NCBI RefSeq assembly: GCF_001571105.1
Contig: NZ_BCTD01000001.1
DNA length: 64,000 nt
Strand: one strand, 5' to 3'
Origin: Azotobacter vinelandii
GTDB taxonomy: Bacteria > Pseudomonadota > Gammaproteobacteria > Pseudomonadales > Pseudomonadaceae
Positions 33,947-42,029 of this stretch are shown here, in pieces. The position numbers and the translations under genes are program-made. Positions within the stretch are counted from its first letter, which is position 1. Every line of letters begins with the position of its first letter. Under the pieces are notes generated by a model that was not told the DNA's origin, did no database searches, and worked only from the letters and a program-made list of their open reading frames with translations.

Positions 33947-35097
33947 GCCAGCAGCCGCACCAGGGTCTGGTAGTGGATTTCGGTGAGCAGCTCCAGGTCG
34001 CTGGCCAGCACGCATTCGTCGACCTGGTGGATGGTGGCGTTGAGCGGACCGACCTCGACCACCTGGGTGCCCAGGGTGGCGATGAAGCGGCCGTCCGAGG
34101 TGCCGCCGCTGGTCGAGGGCGTGGTGTCCCGGCCGGTCACCGCGCGGATGCTGGCCGACACGGCGTCCAGCAGTGCGCCCGGTTCGGTGAGGAAGGGCAG
34201 GCCGGACAGCGCCCAGTCGATGTGCCAGTCGAGGCCGTGGCGGTCGAGGATCGCCGCGACGCGCCGCTGCAGACCCTCCACCGTGGACTCGGTGGAGAAG
34301 CGGAAGTTGAACAACATCTGCAGCTCGCCGGGGATCACGTTGGTGGCGCCGGTGCCGGCCTGGATGTTGGAGATCTGGAAGCTGGTCGGCGGGAAGAAGG
34401 CGTTGCCGTCGTCCCAGTGCTCGGCGGCCAGTTCGGCCAGCGCCGGCGCGGCCTGGTGGATGGGATTCCTGGCCAGTTGCGGATAGGCCACGTGGCCCTG
34501 CTTGCCGCGCACCGTCAGAGTCGCGCCGAGCGAGCCGCGCCGGCCGTTCTTCACCACGTCGCCGAGCGTCTCGCTGCTCGACGGCTCGCCGACGATGCAC
34601 CAGTCCAGGCGTTCGCCACGCGCGCGCAGGCGCTCGACCACCGCCTGGGTACCGTGCAGCGCCGGGCCTTCCTCGTCGCTGGTGATCAGGAAGGCGATCG
34701 CCCCGCGATGGCGCGGATGGTCGGCGACGAAGCGTTCCACCGCGACCAGCATGGCCGCCAGGCTGCCCTTCATGTCCGCCGCGCCGCGCCCGCGGAGCAT
34801 GCCGTCGGCGTCGAGGGTGGCGGTGAAGGGCGGGGTCTGCCAAGCTTCGTGCGGACCTGTCGGCACCACGTCGGTATGGCCGGCGAAGCAGAGTACCGGT
34901 CCCTCGCCCGTGCCGCCGTCGCGACGGGCCCAGAAATTCTCCACCTCTCCGATGCGCATCGGTTCCAGGGCGAAGCCGAGGGCGCCCAGGCGGGCCATCA
35001 TCAGCGCCTGGCAACCCTCGTCCAGCGGCGTGACCGAGGGCCGGTCGATCAGTTCGCAGGCGAGCGCCAGGGTGGGGGAGAGGGCGGTGGCGGTCAT
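33940..35097 (-). CDS. dapE: succinyl-diaminopimelate desuccinylase
   Basis: DapE hydrolyses N-succinyl-LL-diaminopimelate in lysine and peptidoglycan precursor synthesis. The 385-residue M20 metallopeptidase-fold protein has the metal-binding motifs FAGHTDVVPTGP, RGAADMKGSLA and TSDEEGPALHG, plus STSGGTSDGRF near the C-terminus. I use ATG 35097; the adjoining ATG 35100 is nearly on top of the GGAG site. It overlaps rlmA downstream. dapD and dapC of the same pathway are elsewhere in the window. Confidence 0.97.
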   Translation of the reverse strand: MTATALSPTLALACELIDRPSVTPLDEGCQALMMARLGALGFALEPMRIGEVENFWARRDGGTGEGPVLCFAGHTDVVPTGPHEAWQTPPFTATLDADGMLRGRGAADMKGSLAAMLVAVERFVADHPRHRGAIAFLITSDEEGPALHGTQAVVERLRARGERLDWCIVGEPSSSETLGDVVKNGRRGSLGATLTVRGKQGHVAYPQLARNPIHQAAPALAELAAEHWDDGNAFFPPTSFQISNIQAGTGATNVIPGELQMLFNFRFSTESTVEGLQRRVAAILDRHGLDWHIDWALSGLPFLTEPGALLDAVSASIRAVTGRDTTPSTSGGTSDGRFIATLGTQVVEVGPLNATIHQVDECVLASDLELLTEIHYQTLVRLLAC

Positions 35098-35127
35098 CAT
35101 GGCTCCGAAACGGCGGGAAAAGGACGG

Positions 35128-35167
35128 CATTTTAAGACAAAAGCCGCTGCGGGGCTGCAGCGGCTTT
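35128..35167 (-). terminator. Rho-independent terminator between ndvB and dapE (minus strand)
   Basis: An 11-bp perfect stem, AAAGCCGCTGC (35140-35150) and GCAGCGGCTTT (35157-35167), has a 6-nt loop. Read on the minus strand it is followed by TTTTGTCTTAAAA. It ends ndvB transcription before dapE. Confidence 0.88.
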
Positions 35168-35224
35168 CGGGGCGCAGGAGGGGGCGGCGCTGCCGCAGCG
35201 CTGTCCGGCAATGCCGACCGCCTG

Positions 35225-37816
35225 TCAGACGGCTTCGACGAGCGGGACCTCCTGAACCTTCTTCGGCTGCGACGACAGCAGCGCCATGATCAGCGCCGCC
35301 AGATAGGGCAGCGACTGGATCAGCAGGACCGCCACCCAGAAGATCACGTCGTTGCTCGGGAAGCCCTGCACCAGGGCGATGCCGGCGGCCGCGCCCCACA
35401 GCACCAGCATGATCACCACCTCCTCGCGGGCTTCCGCCAGGGCCACCAGGATGCCGTGGTTGTTCGCCATCTTCGGTGTGCGGAAGAACGGGATGCTGCT
35501 GGTGAAGAAGCCGTAGAGCACCGCCTTGGCGATGGTGTGCGACAGCGCCAGGCCGGCGATCGCGGCGTAGAAGGCGTCCTTGAGGTTGACGCCCACCGCG
35601 CGGCGGTAGAGGAACAGGATCTTGCCGACCTTGAAGAAGAACAGCGCCAGCGGCGGGATGGCGAAGATCAGCAACGGCGGGTCGACCCGGTGCGGGACGA
35701 TGATCATCGCCGCCGACCACAGCAAGGCGCCGAGGGTGAAGAAGATGTTCAGCCCGTCGGCGATCCACGGCAGCCAGCCGGCCAGGAAGTGGTAGCGCTG
35801 GCCGCGGGTCAGCTCGCTCTCCTTGCCCCACAGCAGGCTGCGGGTATGGCGCTTCATGATCTGGATGGCGCCGTAGGCCCAGCGGAAGCGCTGCTTCTTG
35901 AAGTCGATGAAGGTGTCGGGCATCAGTCCCTTGCCGTAGCTGCGTTCGGAATAGGCGGCCGAGAGGCCCTTCTCGAACACCCGCAGGCCCAGCTCGGCGT
36001 CCTCGGTGATGCACCAGTCGGCCCAGCCCAGTTCGTCCAGCACCGAACGCCGGGTCATGGTCATGGTGCCGTGCTGGATGATCGCGTCGCGGTCGTTGCG
36101 GGTGATCATGCCGATATGGAAGAAGCCCTTGTATTCGGCGTAGCAGAGCTTCTTGAAAGCGCTTTCGCGGTCGTCGCGATAGTCCTGCGGCGACTGCACC
36201 ACGGCGATCTTCGGGTCGGCGAAGTGCGGCACCATGTGCTTGAGCCAGTCGCGTTCGACGCAGTAGTCGGAGTCGATCACCGCGACCACTTCGGCGTCCG
36301 GCGCGGTGTACTGCAGCACGTAGTTCAGCGCGCCGCCCTTGAAGCCGGCCAGCGGCGCGACGTGGAAGAACCTGAAGCGCGGGCCGAGGCGCGCGCAGTG
36401 CTCCTCGAGGGGCTTCCAGACCGCTGGGTCCTTGGTGTTGTTGTCGATCACCAGCACCTCGAAGTCCGGGTAGTCCAGGCGCGAGAGGGCGTCGAGGGTC
36501 TGCTTGACCATCTCCGGCGGTTCGTTGTAGCAGGGCACGTGGATCGACACCTTGGGCCGGTAGGCTTCGTCGGCGGTCACCGGCGGGAACGGCCGGCGGC
36601 GCTTGAGCGTCCATACCGTCTCGGCCAGTTCGTGGGCCTCGGTGAGCAGCACGATGAACACGCCGAGCGCACCGAGGGCGAGCAGGAAGCCGACGGTGAG
36701 GCTGAACCAGGTGCTGTACTGCTGGCTGTAGTCGTAGCCGATCCACACCAGGATCGAGCCGCAGGCGAAGGCGACGAAGGTCAGGAAGGTGCGTCCGCGC
36801 TGGCGCAGCGCGCTGCCGTCGATCAGCAGCAGAGCCAGGGCCAGTACGGCGAGGACCACCGAGCCGACCGCCAGCAGGCGCCACTGGGGAATGGCCACCA
36901 CCGGTCCCTCGAAGGCGAACTTGGGCTGGCGCTCGAAGTTGTAGACGCCCCAGTAGGCACCGACCGAGCCCTCGTCGTCGATCTTCCAGGGCTGGTCGAA
37001 GGCCTCGATGACGAAGTAGTTGTAGCCCTGGGCGTTCAGGGTATTGACCAGGGTGCGCAGGTAGATCGCCTGGTCGATCTGGGTGGCCTCGGCGCCGCCG
37101 CGGGTACGGCCGTTGCTCGGCCAGCCGACCTCCGAGAGCAGCAGCGGCTTTCTCGGGAACAGTTTCTTCAGGTCGCGGGCGCGGTCGAGGGTGAACTGGA
37201 CGGAGTCCTCCATCGGCACGAATTCCCAGTAGGGCAGGATGTGCGCGGCGATCAGGTCGACGTGGCGGCCCAGCTCGGGGTATTCCTGCCAGATGTGCCA
37301 CTGCTCGGAGGTGGTCACCGGCACCTTGACCGCGGCGCGGACCCGGTCGATGTAGGCGATCAGCGCCTCGGGGGTGATCTCGCTGCGGAACAGCGCCTCG
37401 TTGCCGACCACCACGCGCACCACGCTGCGCGAGCTCTTGGCCAGCTCGATGGCCTTGGCGATTTCCCGCTCGTTGCGCTCTATGTCCTGGCTGATCCAGA
37501 TGCCCAGGGTCACGCGCAGGCCCAGCTCCTCGGCCAGGCGCGGCACGTTGGCCAGGTTGCCGTCCACCGAATAGGTGCGGATGCTGTCGGTCTGCCGGCT
37601 GAGCAACTCCAGGTCGGCGCGGATTTCATCGTCGCTCGGGTAGCGGTTTTCCTGGGGATTCTGCCCGGGGCGGAAGGGGGAGAAGGAGTAGCCGGAGATC
37701 TGCTCGGGCCAGTCCGGCGCGGTGACCGGCAGGTTGTAGAGCGCCCAGATTCCGGTGAAGAGCGCAGCGACTGCCACGACCACCACCAGATTGAGTCCGA
37801 ATTTATGCGATGACAT
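35225..37816 (-). CDS. ndvB: glucan synthase glycosyltransferase NdvB
   Basis: This 863-residue membrane protein combines a GH17-like glucan domain with a family 2 glycosyltransferase. After an N-terminal helix, the GH17-type motif SEVGWPSNG is near residue 230. Two or more helices follow near 320-400, then the GT2 domain with VSIHVPCYNEP, the Asp motif VIDSDYC (about 510), ITEDAELGLR and QRFRW (about 643), and finally five or six membrane helices. In P. aeruginosa NdvB makes cyclic glucans linked to biofilm antibiotic tolerance. ATG 37816 is chosen for its clean N-terminal membrane segment. It is monocistronic, with its own terminator. Confidence 0.92.
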   Translation of the reverse strand: MSSHKFGLNLVVVVAVAALFTGIWALYNLPVTAPDWPEQISGYSFSPFRPGQNPQENRYPSDDEIRADLELLSRQTDSIRTYSVDGNLANVPRLAEELGLRVTLGIWISQDIERNEREIAKAIELAKSSRSVVRVVVGNEALFRSEITPEALIAYIDRVRAAVKVPVTTSEQWHIWQEYPELGRHVDLIAAHILPYWEFVPMEDSVQFTLDRARDLKKLFPRKPLLLSEVGWPSNGRTRGGAEATQIDQAIYLRTLVNTLNAQGYNYFVIEAFDQPWKIDDEGSVGAYWGVYNFERQPKFAFEGPVVAIPQWRLLAVGSVVLAVLALALLLIDGSALRQRGRTFLTFVAFACGSILVWIGYDYSQQYSTWFSLTVGFLLALGALGVFIVLLTEAHELAETVWTLKRRRPFPPVTADEAYRPKVSIHVPCYNEPPEMVKQTLDALSRLDYPDFEVLVIDNNTKDPAVWKPLEEHCARLGPRFRFFHVAPLAGFKGGALNYVLQYTAPDAEVVAVIDSDYCVERDWLKHMVPHFADPKIAVVQSPQDYRDDRESAFKKLCYAEYKGFFHIGMITRNDRDAIIQHGTMTMTRRSVLDELGWADWCITEDAELGLRVFEKGLSAAYSERSYGKGLMPDTFIDFKKQRFRWAYGAIQIMKRHTRSLLWGKESELTRGQRYHFLAGWLPWIADGLNIFFTLGALLWSAAMIIVPHRVDPPLLIFAIPPLALFFFKVGKILFLYRRAVGVNLKDAFYAAIAGLALSHTIAKAVLYGFFTSSIPFFRTPKMANNHGILVALAEAREEVVIMLVLWGAAAGIALVQGFPSNDVIFWVAVLLIQSLPYLAALIMALLSSQPKKVQEVPLVEAV

Positions 37817-37983
37817 GACTGATTCAGGTTCCAAGAGGTGGAGCAGGAGAAGCCGGCGAACGCCGTTGACGCATCCTACGTTGCCATCCCTGACCTGTAT
37901 AGCTCCCGCCTGTCCTGCCACGCCAGGCCCGGCGCGGCTTGCCACCCTTTGGCAGCGGATGGCCGGGCAAGTTCGGCGGAGGC

Positions 37984-38012
37984 TTCAATCCCGCCGTGCC
38001 TGCGCCGATAAT
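37984..38012 (+). promoter_or_regulatory. possible promoter of tcdA
   Basis: GATAAT at 38007-38012 with TTCAAT at 37984-37989 (17-bp spacer) lies 25 bp before the tcdA start. The -10 is good and the -35 weak. Confidence 0.45.
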
Positions 38013-38037
38013 AGCCGCCGGTTCGCGAGGTGGAACA

Positions 38038-38850
38038 ATGATTACTGAAGATCGGCGCTTCGGCGGTATCGCCCGTCTCTACGGCAGCGAAGGCCTGGCC
38101 CGCCTGGCCGCGGCCCACGTGGCGGTGGTCGGCATCGGCGGGGTCGGCTCCTGGGCGGCGGAAGCGCTGGCGCGCAGCGGGGTCGGCGAGATTTCCCTGT
38201 TCGACCTGGACGATGTCTGCATCACCAACACCAACCGGCAGATCCATGCCCTGGATGGGGCGGTGGGCCGGCCCAAGGTGGAGGCGATGGCCGAACGCCT
38301 GCGCGCCATCAGCCCCGAGTGTCGGGTGCATGCGGTGGCCGACTTCGTCACCCGCGAAACCATGGCCGAGCACATCACCGAAGACCTGGATTTCGTCATC
38401 GACTGCATCGACAGCGTGGCGGCCAAGGCGGCGCTGATCGCCTGGTGCAAGCGGCGCAAGATCGGCATCGTCGCCACCGGCGGCGCCGGCGGGCAGATCG
38501 ATCCGACGCGGATCCAGGTCTGCGACCTGAACAAGACCTTCAACGACCCGCTCGCCGCCAAGGTGCGCTCGACCCTGCGCCGCGACTACGGCTTCTCGCG
38601 CACGCCGGGGCGGACCTATGGCGTGCCCTGCGTGTTCTCCAGCGAGCAGTTGCGCTACCCCAAGCCGGACGGCACGGTATGCCAGAGCAAGGGCTTCGTC
38701 GGCGAGGGCGTGAAGCTCGACTGCGCCGGCGGCTTCGGCGCGGTGACCATGGTCACCGCCAGCTTCGGCATGGCCGCCGCGGCCAGGGCGGTGGACAAGC
38801 TGGTGGCCGGCGCCCGTCGTCCGGCGGAGCGGCGCGCATCGTCCGCCTGA
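38038..38850 (+). CDS. tcdA: tRNA threonylcarbamoyladenosine dehydratase
   Basis: TcdA (CsdL/YgdL) is an E1-like enzyme that uses ATP to cyclise t6A37 to ct6A in tRNA. The 270-residue protein has the nucleotide-binding VVGIGGVGSWAAEALARSGVG, LFDLDDVCITNTNRQ, the Cys in DFVIDCIDSV, ATGGAGGQIDP and the GAVTMVTASFG tail. ATG 38038 gives the family N-terminus. Its E. coli sulfur partners CsdA and CsdE are encoded 1.3 kb downstream on the other strand, separated here by a hydrolase gene. Confidence 0.95.
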   Translation: MITEDRRFGGIARLYGSEGLARLAAAHVAVVGIGGVGSWAAEALARSGVGEISLFDLDDVCITNTNRQIHALDGAVGRPKVEAMAERLRAISPECRVHAVADFVTRETMAEHITEDLDFVIDCIDSVAAKAALIAWCKRRKIGIVATGGAGGQIDPTRIQVCDLNKTFNDPLAAKVRSTLRRDYGFSRTPGRTYGVPCVFSSEQLRYPKPDGTVCQSKGFVGEGVKLDCAGGFGAVTMVTASFGMAAAARAVDKLVAGARRPAERRASSA

Positions 38851-38952
38851 TTATCCGGGATTCTTTACCCACGCTTACCCATCTTGACCTAACTCTTGCC
38901 ACCCGCCTGACATAATCGACCGCCGTTGCGAACCGCCCCGGAGTCCGTGCGA

Positions 38953-40197
38953 ATGTCGAAATCCAGGCTCTTGCGTCTTTCCCTGCCGTTGCTCGTCGGC
39001 GCCGTGCTGGCCGCCTGCGCCGGGCGCCCCGAGCCGCCCGGTCCGCCGCCCGGTGAAAACCTCGAGCGTCGACTGGAGGGCGCCTACCGGCCGGCCGCGC
39101 GGTCGCCGGTGCGCGGCTGGGATGACGAATGGCAGGTGGCCGGACAGGCGGTGGAGGTCAGTTGGCTGGCGCCGGAACAGGTCCAGGGGATGCCGCTGAT
39201 CCTCTATCTGCCGGGGCTCGGCGAGAGCAGCCGGGACGGTGTGCAATGGCGCCGGGCCTGGGCCGAGGCCGGCTACGCGGTGCTTTCGGTACAACCTCGG
39301 CAGTACGGACGGGTGATCTACTCCAGCTCCGAGGCGCAGGTGGGGGTATTCCGCTCCCTGGCGCAGAAGAGCTTCGCTGACCAGGCCCTGGCGGCGCGCA
39401 TCGCCGTGCTCGATCAGGTCCTGGCGGATCTGCGCAGACGGGCGCAAGCCGGCGAGCCGAACCTGGCCAGGGTCGACTGGCAGCGGCTGGCGGTGGCCGG
39501 CTTCGATCTCGGCGCGCAGACCGCCGCCGCCCTGGCCGGCGAGCGCGCGGCCGGAGCATCGGCGCCGGCCGGCTGGCAGCCGAGGGCGGCGATCCTGCTC
39601 AGTCCCTATGTCGCCGAGGACGGCGGGGGCGACCGCTTTGGCCGCATCGGTACGCCGCTGCTGGCGGTCACCGGGCCGCACGACGAGGACCCTTTCGGCT
39701 GGGTCGACCCGCCGAGCCGCCGCCAGCGGCTCTGGGAGGGGGTGAGGACCTCCGGCAGCTATCAACTGATCGCCGCCGAGGCCAGTCATCGGCTGCTGAG
39801 TGGCTCGTTCGAGGACATGGCCGGAGCGGGCGGCGGGCGTCAGGGCGGACCTTCGTCCGGCGGCCGGCCGGAGGGGGGCGCTGGTCGTGGCGGAAGCGGC
39901 GGGCCTGGCGGCGGTGGGGGACCCGGTGGGGGCGGCGGGCCCGGTGGCGGTCCTGCAGGCGGCGGACGCGCCGGTGGTCCCGGCGGCAAGGGCGGCGGCC
40001 CCGGTGGCGGCAGTCGGATGGGCCGCGGCCAAGGCATGGAGGAACGCATCGATCCGCGCCAGATGGCCAGCCTGCAGAGCCTCAGCCTGGCCTTCCTCGA
40101 CGCCCGGGTGCGCGATGCCGCGCCGGCGCGCCTGTGGCTGGAACGCGACGCCGTCCAGTGGCTGGAGGCGACCGGCCGGCTCGAGCGGAAACCCTAA
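38953..40197 (+). CDS. Gly-rich lipoprotein of the alpha/beta hydrolase fold
   Basis: This 414-residue protein starts MSKSRLLRLSLPLLVGAVLAAC, with a lipobox Cys at residue 22. It shows the alpha/beta hydrolase features LILYLPGLGESS, AGYAVLSVQPRQYG, AVAGFDLGAQTAA and LLAVTGPHDEDPF, and a His in AAEASHRLL. The nucleophile elbow reads G-F-D-L-G, with Asp185 where Ser is usual. Residues of about 292-361 are an almost pure Gly/Pro/Arg insert made of GGP-type units, placed between the catalytic His and a C-terminal helical tail. The stop overlaps the convergent csdE stop by a few bases. Confidence 0.82.
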   Translation: MSKSRLLRLSLPLLVGAVLAACAGRPEPPGPPPGENLERRLEGAYRPAARSPVRGWDDEWQVAGQAVEVSWLAPEQVQGMPLILYLPGLGESSRDGVQWRRAWAEAGYAVLSVQPRQYGRVIYSSSEAQVGVFRSLAQKSFADQALAARIAVLDQVLADLRRRAQAGEPNLARVDWQRLAVAGFDLGAQTAAALAGERAAGASAPAGWQPRAAILLSPYVAEDGGGDRFGRIGTPLLAVTGPHDEDPFGWVDPPSRRQRLWEGVRTSGSYQLIAAEASHRLLSGSFEDMAGAGGGRQGGPSSGGRPEGGAGRGGSGGPGGGGGPGGGGGPGGGPAGGGRAGGPGGKGGGPGGGSRMGRGQGMEERIDPRQMASLQSLSLAFLDARVRDAAPARLWLERDAVQWLEATGRLERKP

Positions 40198-40598
40198 CCG
40201 GCCAGTTCGCGCATTCGTTGCAGCACGGCATTCAGGCCGTTGCTGCGCGACGGCGAGAGCTGGCGGGACAGGCCGAGGCGGGCGAACCAGTCGGCCAGAT
40301 CCACGGCCCGCAAGGCCTGTGCATCGAGGCCATCGACCCGCGCCAGCAGCACTGCCAGCAAACCGCGCAGCAGCCGCGCATCGCTGCCGGCGCGGAAATG
40401 CCAGTGGCCGTCCCGTCGTTCGCCGAGCAGCCAGACCTGGCTCTCGCACCCCTGCACCTGGTTGGCCGGGCAGCGCTCCGCGTCGCTCAGCGCTTCGAGA
40501 CGCTCGCCCCACTGCAACAGCAGGCGCGCCCGCTGTTCCCAGCCGGGGCATCGGGCGAAGGCTTCCAGGGCCTCGCCGGCGGCGGCGGGCAGGCTCAT
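40194..40598 (-). CDS. csdE: sulfur acceptor protein, SufE/CsdE family
   Basis: This 134-residue SufE-fold protein accepts persulfide from the cysteine desulfurase. The acceptor is Cys51 in NQVQGCESQVWL. Other family features are ARCPGWEQRARLLLQWGERL and GLSRQLSPSRSNGLNAVLQRM. It overlaps csdA by four bases (ATGA on the minus strand, 40595-40598), so the two are coupled. With csdA and the nearby tcdA it matches the Csd system rather than the housekeeping Suf or Isc systems, which are not in this window. Confidence 0.93.
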   Translation of the reverse strand: MSLPAAAGEALEAFARCPGWEQRARLLLQWGERLEALSDAERCPANQVQGCESQVWLLGERRDGHWHFRAGSDARLLRGLLAVLLARVDGLDAQALRAVDLADWFARLGLSRQLSPSRSNGLNAVLQRMRELAG

Positions 40599-41800
40599 CG
40601 CAGCAGTTCCAGGGCGCGTTCGAGGGCGGCGAAGAAGCGCTCCAGATCGTTCCCGTCGCTGTACAGGCCGAGCGACACGCGCAGCGCGCCGGGCAGGCCG
40701 AGGCGGCGCAGCAGCGGCATGGCGCAGTGCTGGCCGGCGCGCACGGCGATGCCCTGTTCGGCGAGCAGATGGGCCAGATCGGCGTTGTGCACCCCTTCGA
40801 TCACGAAACTGGCCAGCGCGTTGTGCGGCTCGGCGAGCAGGCGCAGACCGGCGACAGCGCGCAGTCCGGCGAGCAGGCGCCGGTGCAGAGCCGCCTCGTG
40901 GGCGGCGACCGCCGTGCCGTCCAGGCTCCGCAGGTAGTCCAGGGTGGCGCCGAAGGCGATGGCCGCGCCGATCGCCGGGGTGCCGGCCTCGAAGCCGAGC
41001 GGCGCCGGGCGAAAGCGCGCCTCGTGGTAGTCGGCCTGCTGCACCATCTCGCCGCCGAACTGCCAGTGCTGCAGGCGTTCCAGGGCCTGCGGACGGCCGT
41101 GGAGCACGCCGAGGCCGTCCGGGCCGTAGAGCTTGTGCGCGGAGAACACGTAGAAGTCGCAGGCCAGCGACCGCAGGTCGTGGCGACCGTGGACCGCGCC
41201 CTGGGCGCCGTCGACCACCGTCAGCGCGCCCCGGGAACTGGCCAGGGCGAGCAGTGCGTCGAGCGGCTGCCAGCGGCCGAGCACGTTGGACAACTGACTG
41301 ACCGCGAGCAGCCGGGTGCGCGGGCCGATCAGCCGCTCGGCCTGCTCCAGGTCGATGTCGCCGGCGCCATCCAGCGGCAGCACCACCAGGTCGAGACCGC
41401 GGCGCTGCGCCAGGCGTTGCCAGGGCAGCAGGTTGGCGTGGTGCTCCAGGGCGCCGACGGCGATCGTGTCGCCCGGCGCGAACAGGTGTTCGAGTCCGTA
41501 GGCGAGCAGGTTGAGGGACTCGGTGGCGCCGCGGGTGAAGACGATCCGCTCGGCGCTTCCGGCGTTCAGCCAGGCGGCGACCTTCGCCCGCGCCGCCTCG
41601 AAGGCCCGCGTGGCGCGCTCGCCGGGGCAGTGCTGGGCGCGGTGCACGTTGGCCGCGCCGCCGGCGTAGTGGCCGAGCAGGGCGTCCAGCATCGCCTGTG
41701 GCTTCTGCGCGGTGGCGGCACTATCCAGGTAGGTCTGGCCGTCCCGGGCGAAGGCGGCGAAGGCCGGGAAGTCGGCCCGCCAGGAGGAGGGAAGGGGCAT
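40595..41800 (-). CDS. csdA: cysteine desulfurase, SufS/CsdA type
   Basis: This 401-residue PLP enzyme takes sulfur from cysteine. It has LDSAATAQKPQAMLDAL, the PLP lysine in FVFSAHKLYGPDG-type context (YVFSAHKLYGPDGLGVL), and the catalytic cysteine loop VRAGQHCAMPLL. ATG 41800 follows CCTTCCCTCCTCC on the plus strand, that is GGAGGAGGGAAGG on its own strand, a strong ribosome binding site. It is transcribed with csdE. The upstream 229 bp contain the REP-like repeat. Confidence 0.95.
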   Translation of the reverse strand: MPLPSSWRADFPAFAAFARDGQTYLDSAATAQKPQAMLDALLGHYAGGAANVHRAQHCPGERATRAFEAARAKVAAWLNAGSAERIVFTRGATESLNLLAYGLEHLFAPGDTIAVGALEHHANLLPWQRLAQRRGLDLVVLPLDGAGDIDLEQAERLIGPRTRLLAVSQLSNVLGRWQPLDALLALASSRGALTVVDGAQGAVHGRHDLRSLACDFYVFSAHKLYGPDGLGVLHGRPQALERLQHWQFGGEMVQQADYHEARFRPAPLGFEAGTPAIGAAIAFGATLDYLRSLDGTAVAAHEAALHRRLLAGLRAVAGLRLLAEPHNALASFVIEGVHNADLAHLLAEQGIAVRAGQHCAMPLLRRLGLPGALRVSLGLYSDGNDLERFFAALERALELLR

Positions 41801-41909
41801 GGTCGGTGCGTCGTCGTGAATGATGGGGAGGCCTTCGGGGCGGCGACGTTTGTCGTCATGCGATTCGTTGTAAACACCGTTTTTGTAAGAAACGGATTCG
41901 TCCGCGATC

Positions 41910-41994
41910 CGTAGGGTGGAAAACCGCGCAGCGTTTTCCACCAATCGCCGCCCGGCGCCCGCCAGGGTGGATGGCTTCGGCCATCCACCCTACG
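41910..41994. repeat. REP-like double palindrome
   Basis: The outer arms GTAGGGTGGA (41911-41920) and TCCACCCTAC (41984-41993) enclose two hairpins. The first is GGTGGAAAAC...GTTTTCCACC (41915-41942). The second is GGGTGGATGGC-TTCG-GCCATCCACCC (41965-41990), an 11-bp perfect stem with a TTCG tetraloop. Dispersed GTAGGGTGGA-type palindromes are common between genes in many gammaproteobacteria. It lies between csdA and dapD. Only one copy occurs in the window. Confidence 0.75.
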
Positions 41995-42029
41995 CCTGTG
42001 GTCGCGTCCGCAGAAGGCGGCGCGGTGGC

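Noticed and set aside
34502..37813. 1103-codon open frame on the plus strand opposite ndvB and dapE
   Set aside because: Shadow of ndvB/dapE; rich in Arg/Gly/Asp/Gln/His with no recognisable motif.
39826..40035. Gly-rich repeated codons considered as a CRISPR-like or tandem-repeat array
   Set aside because: The repeats are short, irregular GGN/CCN codons inside an intact coding frame; no spacer-repeat periodicity.
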